Of a stretch of DNA of 64,000 nucleotides, positions 1-12,322 are shown piece by piece. The stretch's first letter is position 1; each line of letters starts with the position of its first letter. The notes under the pieces are model-generated. The model searched no databases. It had not been told where the DNA came from and worked only from the letters and a program-made list of their open reading frames with translations. Position numbers and translations under genes: made by a program. This stretch comes from Actinernus sp. WN-2022 (Eukaryota > Cnidaria > Anthozoa > Actiniaria > Actinernidae): assembly GCA_030867875.1 (NCBI GenBank), contig JAOWCC010000019.1, positions 80,132,861 through 80,196,860 on the forward strand, written 5' to 3'.

Positions 1-1440
1 CGAATATTTGCAAAACAGAACATATCCCTGGTCGGCGGAAAGAGAACGGGAAATGATCAAGTTTCAGGTTCGAAGCGTGAATTCAGGGCTATTTGTGAAG
101 CTGTTAGGAGATCTTCTGATGACCTAAAATATCGAGATAACCCATGAAGAGGAGACATGATTACACCTGATCTGTGGGTTCAAGGCCAATATCTATATTC
201 GTTTGAAACTTTAACATTCTACATTTGTTGAAACTGAGAGCGATGAAAAAATTCAGCTCGATATCAGCGCAGGTATTCCGTTCTTGATCTCTGTCTTCTA
301 CTTCTGTGAAGACTGAACTGATCAGTGTTATTAGACTGATATAACGTTTCAAAGAGCAGAATGAAAGGATGAAAAAGTACTGACCGGAGCTGACCGGATG
401 CACAGACTGCACAATAGCCTGGCTTATAGTTGGAAAACGTATCGACAAAGCAAAATAATAGTGTATGTAACGTAAGGAAACCTCTTACAGTTTGAACGTC
501 GAATCGTTTTCTTTAACTGTTGTGTAATGTTTATTTTTAGCTGATCCCGATGAGACGAAATTCACAATCTGATAAAAAACTGATGTTGTTTGGAGCTGCA
601 ATATAATTACAAAGTTTGTCGCGGCTCGTTATCTACGAAATTAGGAAACTAGGATTCACAATAAAGCGATGTTGTTAAATGGAACCATAGCTGCTAACGT
701 TTTTCGTTTAATGACGAAGCTAAATAAACAGTTTCGTCACAATTATGCCGGAGATTTAAATAGCATACAAAATACATTTTAAGAATGAAAGAAAACTGTG
801 CAACAATAATAAGAACATTCAGCGATGCGAATCCAAGAATTATCGAACATACCTTCCATAAAAGCTTTTACTAAAATAATTATACCATAAAAACAGGATC
901 CCTCCAAACCTTGAATAAAACTGGATAAGAGAATTTCAAGAGGAATAACTAAGAGTTTATTAGAATTTTTTAGAATCGTTTCTTAATCAAAATATTTAAA
1001 TGTTTTATGAATTTGTTGTCAATAAATTTATGAAATTGTGTAAACCTTTAAGCTATTTTAATGTCTTCTGTTTTCCGCGAAACAGTTTCAAAAATAGCGT
1101 TGAATTATTGCTTAGCAGATGAAATTCGACATTATAGTTCCGTCCGCGTTACGTTCTGCTAACGTAAACATTTATTTAATTTATATTATAAAATCAGGAA
1201 AACTATTTGTCCAAACAGAAAATAGAGAGTGCATTTACTTTACTTTAAACTTTCCTGCCTGTTCCGAGTAAAAGTGTTATATTCTAGATAAATTCTTGAA
1301 ATTTAAATCAACTACACAAGTCTTCACTGTGATGATTTGCAAACGCGCGCGGTAATTTGGCTGTACTTGCATTTTAATGAACTTACTCCTACCCATAATG
1401 CACCCGATATATTGATATAGTTGAGGAGCGGGGGGTCAGA
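1..1440. other. AT-rich stretch, no gene recognised
   Basis: No coding frame with family resemblance, splice-consistent exon chain or RNA gene was recognised here. A 95-codon open frame on the minus strand (161-448) has no features I can tie to a protein family. If the element end at 1691-2395 belongs to a larger copy running leftward, this stretch could be its interior, but I see no matching sequence at the corresponding place in the intact copy (past 5990). Confidence 0.5.
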
Positions 1441-1457
1441 GTTTTTGCACTTCGCTG

Positions 1458-1458
<1 letters not shown>

Positions 1459-1488
<30 letters not shown>

Positions 1489-1659
1489 TAAGTAAAAAGC
1501 CTGGGAAAACTCACGGTACCACAAATAACCAAAGTCGGTTGCGTTTCCAGCGTGCATGGTCGTCCTGATGGTGTAGTGGTTAACACATCGGACTAGTGTA
1601 CCGAGGCCGTGGGTTCGAATCCCATTCAGGGCATATTTTTCTCTTTCACCTTTATTCTG

Positions 1660-1690
<31 letters not shown>
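1459..1690. repeat. (TA)n microsatellites flanking a tRNA-like unit
   Basis: Two TA dinucleotide runs, near 1463-1490 and 1662-1690, bracket a segment of about 170 bp that contains a tRNA-like sequence. The related element end at 5280-5968 has a single short TA-rich tract at the same point and no tRNA-like unit. This suggests that the segment was inserted into the TA tract. Confidence 0.7.
1562..1633 (+). tRNA. tRNA-like sequence (Thr, anticodon AGT) or tRNA-derived SINE head
   Basis: A 72-nt cloverleaf can be drawn: a 7-bp acceptor stem with one G-U pair, a D arm closed by GTGT/ACAC, a T arm GTGGG/CCCAT around TTCGAAT, and an anticodon loop CTAGTGT giving AGT. The 31:39 position is an A-A mismatch. 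Box A-like (TGGTGTAGTGGTTAACA) and box B (GGTTCGAATCC) promoter motifs are present, and a T run at 1636-1640 could terminate Pol III. The mismatch and the insertion-like setting favour a tRNA pseudogene or SINE head over a working tRNA gene. Confidence 0.5.
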
Positions 1691-1692
<2 letters not shown>

Positions 1693-2395
1693 TTGGTAGT
1701 TCAAGAAAGTTAAAGTTTGTCATACACTGTTTAAAGGTTGCATGATATATTATATTGTACACTACATGTAAGTTAACAAGGAATAACCAAATACTTTTTG
1801 GTTATACTGATTTTAGCTATGAAATTAAAAGCTTTTATCAATTAAATGTTATGGTGTTGTTTGTTTAATATGGCATGCATTTGGAGAAATGTTCTTTAAA
1901 TATCACCCGGCCCATTGTACATGATGGGGCATTATGAGAGGAAAGTATTTCAATATTTTTTGGGAAAATATAGGGTCAAAATAACTCTTTATAAGAGTAG
2001 TATTGTTACCCTCACAAAGTCAAAACAACCCCTTTAAAGAGTAGTTTGGAAATTCTACCCTTGAGGAGTCTTCAAAAACGACTCTTGGAAGAATCAAAAC
2101 TACTCCACCAAAGAGTAGATTAGTGCCTTGGACTCTTGAGGAGTTGTTTCGAAATTACTCTAGAAAGAGCAATAACGACTCTTTGGAGAGTCGAAAGTGA
2201 TTTGACCCCTTGAAGGGTCGTTTTGACGTACTCTAGCAAGAGTCGAAACAACTCCTTATGAAGGGTAGTAATTACCATTCCAAAGAGTAATCGCAAAAGG
2301 AGTCAAAACCATGCACTCTTTTCGAGGGGACGTTTTGGGGTTAAAAAAACCGACTCTTCCTAAGGGGTCAAAACGACTCTTATGTTTTTACAGTG
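1691..2395 (-). mobile_element. Terminal fragment of the giant CACTG-ended transposon family (inverted copy)
   Basis: This segment is the reverse complement of the left end of the giant element (5280-5968), with few differences over about 690 bp. It ends at 2395 with ACAGTG, the mirror of the CACTG terminus at 5280. It is packed with AGAGTC/GACTCT subterminal motifs. Its interior would lie to the left, so it is either the end of a second large copy reaching beyond the window or a solo truncated end. It abuts the first half of the decayed transposon gene at 2396. Confidence 0.75.
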
Positions 2396-5017
2396 CACAA
2401 GCATCACTTGAGGGTATCGCTTTAGCTAAGCTTTTGTCTTACATAGAGTATACAACAGGTCAAACTGTTTTTACACTGTCGGACTTGGTAAAGCTATACA
2501 CATCAAGATTGAAACAGCTTGGAGTAGACCTCCTATAGGAAAAGTCAATTCCACAAGACTGAAAGATCGACTGCTTTCCCAGTTACCTGGTCTTAGAGCA
2601 CATAACGAAGGGAGGGAAGTAAGACTTGCTTTTTCAAAAGATATTGGAGCAGCTTTCCAGTTTGCACAAGAGACCAATTACGATGCAGAGGTTGTTCATC
2701 CAGTAAACTTAAGGCTGCCACAATCATCAGGAGAGATATGCTAGCGAAACAGCAAAGGTTTACTGGGTCTTTTGATCCTGATGCCAGAGGCAAGCAGTAC
2801 CTGATTGCCTACTGGCCCTAGTAAATATGATATTAGAAGGACCTAATATCCAAAACCAAACTGGAGAGGAGAGAGTTGGCACAAATGTTGCTCAAGTTCT
2901 TTCCCAACGCTGTCAAGCGTACAAGATCAGAGGATACAGCTGCATGTACGACATAACTTAATTATGGAACTAGAAAAAAAAAACGTTTGTTGATACATTT
3001 TACCGACTTGGACTTTCAATCTCATATGACAGGGTTTTGCAGATTTCTGCTGACACGGGAAATAGTGTATGCTCATAATTTGAGGAAGAGGGTGTAGTGT
3101 GCCTTGCACAACTGAAAGGGTCTTTGTTTACCCGCCGGAAATGTCGACAATATAGATCCTAACCCGAGTTCGCGGACATCTAAAGACTCCTTCCATGCTA
3201 CTGCATGCGATCTCTTTGACTCATTACACCCCACAACTGATTCGCTTGGGACTGATAGAGATAGTGATGTTAAATCCTGATGTTTCCAAGAAGATTAAGG
3301 AGTAACTAATCTACCAGAATGTTATACCGATATCCAGCCTGTTTTAGTCCAGAAAAAGAAGGACCAATATGTTCCAAAGGGAAGCATTCCAGCAAAACCC
3401 CTCTCCGATCTGCTCATTGACTGTATATAAGCCGAATATAAATGGCTAAATAAAGTCGAGGAGCTGCTTGACAAGGGGAAACTGGAGGAACAGGAATATC
3501 TATCATGGTCGGTTTACTTTGCTTCACTGCAGCCCCAGGAGCCGACATAACTGCTCCAGGAAAGGCAGATGCAACCCTAAAGGCAGCCCATATTACACGT
3601 TCCGCTACGCGCATCAAGTAAGTGCATCTGCGCTATACCTTTTGCAGAGATATGCATATCAGGCATATGTCGAGAACAGTGACCCTAGTAAGCAGATCGA
3701 TTTTGCTTCTTGGACTAAGAAGCAATCGGAACAATATCCCAGTTTATGTTTTGGTCTACTGCCTTAGAGTTCGAGCTTATTATGATAATGGCATTGGTGA
3801 GATCTATTAGAGAAGGAAACGTTTCTGTATATGTCCAGGTTCTTGGTAAACTAGTACCCTGGATATTCGCGTTGAATCTATGTCACTATTCGCGATGGTT
3901 GCCTGTCCACATCGGGGTGCCTGTTTTCTAGAGCCAGCAAGTCCCTGGCGTTTACGCAGAGTTTATGGATGGTAAGTGTGTTGTGCAGAAGTCCCAGCTT
4001 AGTTTTTCGATGATTGCATTAGATCACAATCACAAGCAAGAGAATGAGCTCATCAAAGGTGACGGCGACGCTGTGGGCCTCACTGAGAGTCCAACAGCCC
4101 TCCGTCACTGGATGGTAGCAGGACCACAGGGTGCAAGAGTCGTGAAAGAGCTTGAAGCAACCTTTGAGCCAAAGAAGACCACCAATATCTGCCACCATGA
4201 GCAAGTTCCAAGTGTCTAAAATGCTTTCTCTAAAGATGTTAAGGATCTGGTTTCTGTCATCAAAGAGATGGGTATAATCCATTTAAAGAAGACAATACTG
4301 ATCTACTTGTCTTAGATACAAAAGACATTATGGCTGAAAGCGTCGTGGAAGCTGTGAAAAGTGCGAAGCAGAAAGGACAGTCCCTGTATGACATGTATGT
4401 GGAGGAGAGACTGAAAAAGTGCTCGAAACCTATAACAGACACAATTCCCAGGAATAGGCTTCCATTATTTGTGACTACTGACCGAAGACGTCAACCAAAG
4501 CTCAGAGTCAAACGGCAGCGCTTAAAAGCGATTGTAACCTCTTTGCAAGGCCAAGCGCGAGAAGAGAATCTTGAAGATTTTTTTAGGCATGCATGAGAAC
4601 CATGCTTATCCACCAGCTCTTTCTTTGGTGGGGAAAATGCGAGTTCGACAAAAGTCAGAGCTAGTCCGTTGTCTCGAAGTCGGCACAACAGCTCATCCGC
4701 CAGAAGTTGACATGAAAGTAATAGATGCTACTGCTGCAGTCAACATGCTGTCATCAGAAAAAATAAAAACTTTCTAGGAATATGCAACAACTGTGTTCTT
4801 GCCTTATGTTGTGAAGGAAGCAGAAAATGTCAAGAGAGTAGATCTCGTATGGGATACGTACATCGACAATAGCTTGAAGCAGGGAACCAGGGAGGCACGA
4901 GGCCATGGTATTCGTAGATGTGTGTGTGGAAACACAACCATTCCAGGAAATTGGAAGAGTTTTTTTCCGATAAGATGAGAGTAAGACCGAACTCTTTGTT
5001 TCTCTGGCAGATAACGT
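2396..5017 (+). pseudogene. Decayed transposon-associated gene, N-terminal half
   Basis: Broken frames on the plus strand read in the order expected for a large repeated protein family of unknown function that I recognise from cnidarian gene sets. Recognisable pieces include SDLVKLYTSRLKQLG near 2480, a segment with DHNHKQENELIKGDGDAVGL near 4026, an arginine/lysine-rich piece near 4470, and DLVWDTYIDNSLKQGTREA near 4840. Several stops and frameshifts separate them. The frame stops dead at 5017 in a TTAA where another transposon is inserted. The C-terminal half continues at 36265. The start lies at or before 2396, against the end of another element. No function should be assumed. Confidence 0.75.
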
Positions 5018-5020
5018 TAA

Positions 5021-5279
5021 AGGGGCCGTCTCACCCACAGTGCTTAGCGTGCTTTTGTTATTATTTATATCCGGGACTTTGCCCCCTTGTTCACGGCGGG
5101 AACCTTACGTCGAACTGAGCGTATATTTCTGTATGTTGGTGACATGATAATTTTGCCTTGAACATAGATGACCTTGATGAAACTAATACCTTACAAATTG
5201 AATGTGAAGTCAGCAAAGTGTTATACAGCAGTATTTGGCTGCACTATAATATTTACCGCTCACCCGTCGCTTCCCTTCA
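5021..5279 (+). mobile_element. TTAA element (TIR AGGGGCCGTCTCACCCAC), left part of copy 1
   Basis: The sequence begins with the TIR immediately after TTAA at 5017-5020. It matches the reverse complement of the complete copy at 45263-46214 for about 85 bp and again near 5245-5275 (CGCTCACCCGTCGCTTCC). The middle differs, so this copy carries an internal replacement. It is cut at 5280 by the giant element and resumes at 34997. The TTAA duplication and G-rich TIR fit Kolobok- or piggyBac-like non-autonomous elements; no transposase is seen. Confidence 0.8.
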
Positions 5280-5968
5280 CACTGTAAAAACATAAGAGTC
5301 GTTTTGACCACTTAGGAAGAGTCATTTTTTGGACCCCAAAACGACCTCTCCAAAAGAGTGGTTTTGACTCCTTTTGTGATTACTCTTTGGAAGGGTAATT
5401 ACCCTTAATAAGGAGTTGATTCGACTCTTGCTAGAGTACGTCAAAACGACCCTTCAAGGGGTCAAATCACTTTCGACTCTCCAAAGAGTCGTTATTGCTC
5501 TTTCTAGAGTAATTTCGAAACAACTCCTCAAGAGTCCAAGGCACTAATCTACTCTTTGGTGGAGTAGTTTTGATTCTTCCAAGAGTCGTTTTTGAAGACT
5601 CCTCAAGGGTAGAATTTCCAAACTACTCTTTAAAGGGGTTGTTTTGACTTTATGTGAGAGTAACAATACTACTCTTATAAAGAGTTATTTTGACCCTATA
5701 TTTTCCCAAAAAAAATCGAAATACTTTCCTCTCATAATGCCCCATCATGTACAATGGGTGATTTTTAAAGAACATTCCTCCAAATGCATGCCATATTAAA
5801 CAAACAACACCATAACATTTAATTGATAAAAGCTTTTAATTTCATAGCTGAAATCAGTATAACCAAAAAGTATTTGGTTATGCCTTGTTAACTTACATGT
5901 AGTATACAATATAATATATCATGCAACCTTTAAACAGTGTATGACAAACTTTCTTGAACTCCCAACCA
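5280..5968 (+). repeat. Left terminal and subterminal repeat region of the giant element
   Basis: Dense repeats of an AGAGTC/GACTCT core occur in both orientations from 5297 to about 5700, followed by a TTATGACAAAC-type tail and a short TA tract. This arrangement is typical of transposase-binding subterminal regions of CACTA-like elements (family knowledge). The same region recurs inverted at 1691-2395. Confidence 0.8.
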
Positions 5969-6250
5969 TATATATACATATATATACATACAATTTGTGA
6001 ACTATAATTAAATTTCCTTGATAAATATAAAAATAGACTCTTGGAATAATATATAAAATAAGCTTAACTGTAACATTTTGATAGTTTCCATTCTTGCTTG
6101 CTTTCATAAAATAAGTATGTGCTGAACGGCTAAGCCAAATTCTATTTTATGACTTTTTAAATGGGAAAGATTAGACCTATGTGATCTACTTGTTCAACAG
6201 AACATACTTATTTTGTAAATAACTTTTCACTTTGTCTGGAGAATACTTAC

Positions 6251-9200
6251 TAACTGCATAACAGTCACAGGTAGTTTACCTGAATTAAGACCCAACATTG
6301 TCTGAAAGAACATTAACATATTTCTCTGTACCGTGTAGTCAAAATTATATACAAAGTATGTAGAGATTAACAAGATGACAGCCCCCAACAGCTTGGTATC
6401 CTTAGAGCAATCACATACAATTTTTTTTTCCGCCACAATGTAAGCCAGGTCCAGGTCATTGAGGCTAGTCCCACTCAGCAGAAGTAATGGTGTAACTGTC
6501 TCCTGGATTGACTTGTCAATGTCATCCCCTTCCTAATATTAAACAAAAGAAAGGAAAACATCAACACTTTGTACAACCTATTTATACATTATTCAGCCCA
6601 ACAGTTGTGACAATAACCTTCAAGTAGTTGTGGCTCAACTGCTTGAAGGTTATTGTCAGTAATGATTAAATTTAGTGCCTTCCAATAATATGCAACCCAT
6701 ACCCCACCCACCTCTTACTGTACATCCCAATAAGTGACCTCTAGGGTGTTTACCATTTTCAGGGGGGGGAAACGGTTGGGGGAGCATTATATAATGGATC
6801 GGGCTTCTCCCAAAACCAGTCTACCAACTGGAAAAGGTGGTGTTTACAATCTTCAGTTTCTTCGCAAACAAAACAAGTGGGAGAAATGCTCAAATGATAT
6901 GGGAAATCCCAGCGTTCCATTCCGAACAGGAAGAGAGGCATACATGTACATCTAGAGGTACTCCACAAATTCCGAAATATTGTTCTGTAAATTGACTGAT
7001 TCATTTGATTATTTCAACCAGAATTTCTGGTATTTTCACGTAAATGGTAAGCACCCCTGATCTAGTCAGTGCCCCTAGAGAAAGCTCTGCCAGCAAATGA
7101 TAGGTTTTTGTGTCGAGCATGCGTAAGCATTTTGTTACGAGTTGCTACGATACGCTGACTTAAACCCATTATTTAATTAAATAAATGAGCTGTGATATAC
7201 ATGTATGACCCTACAGACTGTATTCACACACATAATTTTATTTTAATTATGAAACTGGGATTTATATAACCTGGAATTTTCTGAAACACTCACCTCAAAA
7301 ACACCTGCATGTATAAATCATCATTTTTTAAGTAGTGATAGTCTATACATTGTATCACAGGCAGCCTAATCTATGGGTTTGTGGCTGTTGAACTGTATAT
7401 AAACTGCAGTAAGATATAATAGGGATTTTAGAAAATCCTTAAAATTATTTTTCACATACAAATAAACATACCCTCCTTTTATATGTTGTTTCCTTTGTAA
7501 CAATATTGTGCACCGTTTTAGGTGATTTTCCCTCGTTCCCAATCTTCACCACTCCCAATGAGTAGAAGGTTGGTTTGTCCACACTCGAATCACACTCAAA
7601 TTGTCCAACTCACCTCGAATATTTGCCTCAAAATTTCACTAATCTTTGTTGCAATACCACAAAACTCCGGACATCTCTACTACGATAAACAAACTCAGTC
7701 CGGAGAAAGTTTCAGAATCCAGCAATGCCTGTATGAGTTAAGGCTGCCATCAGCAAGCACTTAAATGCTTGCACAAACTGCATGATAAGTCAGCCGATGA
7801 GGCACATCAGCTTAACCAGAACTACATCTACTGTACATGTACCAACAACTCCATTCATCCCACATTAAACACATTATAATACAGTAGAACCCACCTATCT
7901 CAAACTCTCAAGGGAAGCGAGAATTTGTTCGAGATACCCAGGAGTTTGAGATAACCAAGGAAGCAGTCAAGAAAAAAAAAAGGATATTAATTAACATATA
8001 TCATTATGACGTCACGGCTTGTTTATGAGAGGGACAGAATCGACTTGAACAATATAATTTTGAACTACAGCTGCTCTGCTGAGGAAAATTTAACTTCGAA
8101 TTGTCTGGTTTCCAGATATCAGCTGTATCAATGTTTATCCCACAATATTTACCGTATTTGGTGGCTGTTGCCGCTATTCTACGTTCTACAAGTGCATTTG
8201 ATAGCGCCTCCCGCGACTGTGATCCTTAGCGTTTAAACAATAGATTGTTTTGATTTGACGTCATAATGATATAGGTCAATTCTAGTTCGAGATAGCAGGG
8301 TTTTCGAGATAACAAAGTTCAAGATAGTGGGATTCTACTGTATATTATAAATTACAATTATATTAGATAATTTATAAGTTACGATTTAAAAGTAAACACT
8401 TGTATCAACCAACATCGATAGCAATAGTGAATAACACTAATAGATGTTATGTACATAAAGATGAAAGACCAGATTGTTCTTACATTGTACATGTACATGG
8501 TTAAATTGTTTTAACTTTTAGGTCATTTTTCAAAATTACCAACCTTTGATTTGCAAACTGGTGCTCTCAGAGCTACAGGGGTTGATTCAATCTCTGAAGA
8601 TCCTGTCATATAATCTGCATTTGAACTCTGAAATAAAAAAATATAGTATAATAATAAAAATACTATAAGGTTTCTAAAATGCTTACCATTTTGTATTCTA
8701 ACTGTCACAATATACATTTATGTGCATACAGGGTTGTCAGCAGAAGCCATCAACCGGCCTGTTCCCCAAAACGTAGCCGCCGCGCCTGTTCTGTCATTTT
8801 AAACAAGATTATTTTTCATTTGTAGTAAGTTCTGCTGCCAGCTGATAAACATTGTACTGACAACCATGGCATATCAGAGTTTATTAAAACTGATTGCTCA
8901 TGCAATCTTTATAATTATAAACAGAAAAAAGTAAACAGAATAATATTACCTCTATTATATTATTAATATTGAATCATTGCTTGATGTAGAAGCTGGTGAC
9001 TCTGGAACTACTACTGGTGAACTTTGCTCTGCTTTCTTAGGTACAGGCACACTGTCAATATAAAAAACCTGCAATTTAAATAGATTTAAGCTTACAATGT
9101 ACATTTGTATTTATACATGTACTTGTCACCAGAAAACAACATCGCGACAATCAAAACGAAACTAAAAAAGCTATCACAATCTGAATCAGATTCTAGGGTC

Positions 9201-11511
9201 ATTTGATGCTGAAATTCATTTTTTCAGTTTAGCTAAATAAAGGGCTCTTTCTCAGTACATGTATATCAACTACAGAAACAGGGTGTCTCTCTATATCTAT
9301 GTATCACCCCATTGACTTATTGAGTAGTGCTACTTTATAGTTAAATAAGACTTTTAAAAGCTCACTAGTACCAGCAAAATATATATATATATCAACTTCA
9401 AACCCTATTCTGTGTTCTTCAGAGGCTCCATGAGAAATATTTCAAACTGTATAACCTTCAGAATTTGTCTTTAGATGTCAGAAATCCTAGCTGTCTCATT
9501 AAATGCATTCATAAACGGCTAAGTTACGTATTTACTAAGAAAATGGTGTGAAAATATAAAGTCACGAGTTTAGGAGATCGAGTCTGTGAATGAATGGTAC
9601 TGAGAGATCAGCTTGCGAAAGACAAAATAACCTTTGAATACCAAGGTTATTCACAAAGAGGCAACTTCACAGTTATAATATGACTAGGTAACTTTGGTAA
9701 GGTATGGATATCTGCCTACATGTGTATATTCTGAAATAATAAGATCATTACATTCTAATCTTGGTCGGACGGATAAACGTGGTCAAAGTCCATACAGTGT
9801 ACGTACCATGCCTCAATAAATTGATTGATTAATGGTTCCTCATCCTACAGGGAAAAAATAGAGCATCTAATTAGTTTTGTGTTTACAGACCTGACTATAT
9901 AATGCCACTATTTTTAGAGTATGATATAATTGATACAGTCACTCTGCTTTGGTAATATTCAACTCTAAGATCTCATGTGTTATGGTCACTCTACTGAATA
10001 TACCCAGCTCGAAGATCTTGACATAATTATATGTTACTCTACAACAGTACCAATATCAAGTCTGAATTTGATACATCTAACTGAGACCTGTCTGACCATA
10101 TATTACCCCCACCTGATGCTCAGTAAACTCTCTACATTCCTATCAATTAGATGCAGCTTGAGTTATCTTTAATCCCTTTAACTATGACAGCTTTCAGCAG
10201 GCTTTTCTCAGTTCTGACTAACTTGAAGTCAATCATATTTTGGAAAACTTGCCGGAACACAAGAAACAAATTAGTTCTATATCCCAGAAGCACTCAGGGA
10301 GCCTATAAGCTGCCAGGACTTCCCACTGGATGAACCAACTGGGGATATATAGAACTAACTTGAAATCCATCTTATTTTGGAAAACTTGCCAGAGCGCTAG
10401 AAAAAAATAAGGTCTATATCCCTGAAGCAGGCCTTGAAATATTTTTTCCTACTTAGCAGGAAAAATAAGTATATTAGTAATTTATATGCATGTGGCCATT
10501 TTCTGTGACATTGTTGTTTTGTCTATTTATTTAGTAGCTTACAGGAAGTATGCACTTTTAACTAGCGCCGGAAGTTCTCACATAATTAGCATATTGGTGC
10601 CCGTGAGGACTTCTGAGTCGAGCTAAGACACGAGGTTCAGTATGGTTTTGACTTTTGTGTTGTTCTTTTCATTATTTGCTCGCTTAGAAACGTCCTTGTT
10701 AAGTTAGAACTATACTAAACCACAACGGAATGGCCTAAGATAACTATAGATGGCTAATTCGAATCGCTAATATGTGTATTTAAGGTGTAATGACACTTCA
10801 TGTTTTCACTCTGCTCGGCCCGGTCTGTTAGTTCAGCCATGAAATACTCATTTACTTTTTGTTAGTATCATTAAGGCACCTATACTGATGAACATATCTA
10901 CTTGTAGTCGGTAAGTAAACAAGAGCCCATCTGGGCTTTCACTCGGGCCACATGAGATTGAAGATGAAATACACTTTCATTTGAAATCCTCTTAGCAATC
11001 TATTAATTGCTTTTATGACATGACTAGGATAACGCAGGATTCGAACAACAGAATACTGGCAATTCAAGTGTATAAATGCAATACAATGACATATTCAGAC
11101 TTTGAATTTGATTGAAAATAGATCAAAAACTCGGGGAAATGTCCGGCTAAAACTGTATGAATAAATGTGAAATGAAACATAAATTTCATAGCAAGAAAAA
11201 AATTGTAATTCCTAATGAGAAAGCTCTTCTAAGTCCGCTTCTCAAATTCACAGACTGTTTTACAAAAACATTTGCGCTTATCGACACAAGAGTCCAGTTG
11301 AACTTTCAAATAATTTATTCTGAGGTACGCATACTCTAAATCACAGAGATGTTAAATAAAGCGATAATTAGAAGAAAAAGTACATTAACAGACAAACTGA
11401 GAGGAAATTTATTCAAATCAAAAAGAGTTTACTTACAGTACTTACGTAACTGAATCTTTCGTTTTGGACCTTTTGGTAGTTTTGTTGACAGCATCCCACC
11501 TTCGTGCACAT
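6251..11511 (-). CDS. Multi-exon gene of unknown function in the giant element (partial model)
   Basis: Exons I can support, all phase 0: 11511-11446 (start ATG, donor TAC|GTAAGT), 9844-9803, about 9068-8950, 8627-8544 and 6532-6251 (donor TTA|GTAAGT). The last exon encodes a hydrophobic, helix-rich stretch (VAEKKIVCDCSKDTKLLGAV and following) similar to short proteins I associate with cnidarian mobile-element genes, but I cannot name a domain. The third exon has an in-frame TAA before its apparent donor, so that exon is mis-modelled or damaged. A terminal exon below 6251 was not found. The start faces the RecQ-like gene across about 0.8 kb, making a divergent pair. Confidence 0.45.
6608..6658. 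other. Perfect 17-bp stem hairpin
   Basis: TGACAATAACCTTCAAG at 6608-6624 is exactly reverse-complemented at 6642-6658 around a 17-nt loop. It lies just upstream (minus-strand sense) of the last identified exon of the unknown gene. Role unknown. Confidence 0.7.
7882..8340. mobile_element. mariner-type MITE (TIR CAGTAGAA, TA duplication)
   Basis: The terminal inverted repeats are CAGTAGAACCCACCTATCT at the left and its near complement at the right, ending TTCTACTG. TA dinucleotides flank at 7880-7881 and 8341-8342. The length is 459 bp and it holds no transposase. TA duplications and the CAGT start fit Tc1/mariner-derived MITEs. Confidence 0.8.
10218..10440. repeat. Tandem pair of ~136-bp diverged repeats
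   Basis: A block beginning near ACTAACTTGAAGTCAATC (10218) and including TATTTTGGAAAACTTGCC recurs about 136 bp later (near 10354). Each copy is followed by an AGTTCTATATCCC-like tail. Two copies are visible; no coding sense is seen. Confidence 0.6.
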
Positions 11512-12109
11512 ATGCACTGAATCGGAATGAAAGTCGAAGCCTACCTCGAACTTAACTTTCAGCTAACCTGTTTCCTTTCATTCCACAATGAATAATAATC
11601 TCATAAAGTAAGCCCATAGCTTTCAATAAATTTGCCAGTGTCTGAATGAAACAGCTAGATTTTTTCCAATTTCTCTCACGAGTCACGGCAGAAGACAGTC
11701 TAAACCTACAAAACTTGAATTTTGATCCTCTTCACAGTAACGTAATTTAACGTCTCAGATATTATATATATTCCCTACTTCAGCTGTGCATTTCAAGTAC
11801 TTTTTCCTCTCTCTTTGCTGGCAGTTCATGCTTCTTGTTCGTGTAGTTTCCAGAAAGATTCTGGTTATTCTGTCGTAAAACATGCCTTAGCTGTACAAGA
11901 CCTGACCCAAATTTAGGTTGTATTGCATATTTCTGACAATGACTCATTGAAATTGATATCTCCTTGTCTCGCCTAGTCTGAGAGCTTTGAGCTTTCTTAT
12001 CAGAGCGCGCCTGACGAAATCTAACCTTTGATTATAATTCGATACCCGTTGATATCCAAACGTGTTTGGATATTGTATTTCGCTTACGTTTCTAAATGTA
12101 CATTGGATC

Positions 12110-12199
12110 TGACCAGACAACCTCGTTCCAAGGGTCTTTCGAGAGAGGAGAGGGAGAGAGAGAGAGAGAAAGACCCTGGTTGAGGCTGGTCACGTGCCT
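12110..12199 (+). promoter_or_regulatory. Upstream hairpin module shared with the DUF6589-type gene
   Basis: A segment with AACCTCGTTCC, a GGGTCTTTC/GAAAGACCC hairpin around a GA-rich loop, and GAGGCTGGTCACGTG lies directly upstream of the helicase gene. Its reverse complement occurs at about 22706-22796, just upstream of the minus-strand DUF6589-type gene, so both genes have it in the same orientation relative to transcription. It may be a dispersed repeat that happens to sit at both promoters. The E-box CACGTG is at 12191-12196. Confidence 0.5.
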
Positions 12200-12322
12200 C
12201 CTGACAAATTTTTTGATCATGGGTGGGGTCCTTTGAATGTAAAGTTTTGTCGCACTAAGTTTTTGTTAAGTAATAACGAGGCTACGGTTCCGGCCGCTTT
12301 CGCTTCACACCTCCGCTTCGCC

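Noticed and set aside
116..140. Hammerhead core (CTGATGA) near 116
   Set aside because: No GAAA core or closing stems follow at the right spacing.
2396..5279. Composite transposon with 700-bp inverted arms 1691-2395 and 5280-5968
   Set aside because: The CACTG termini face inward, and the exact interruption of the TTAA element at 5280/34996 shows 5280 is the outer end of the larger element.
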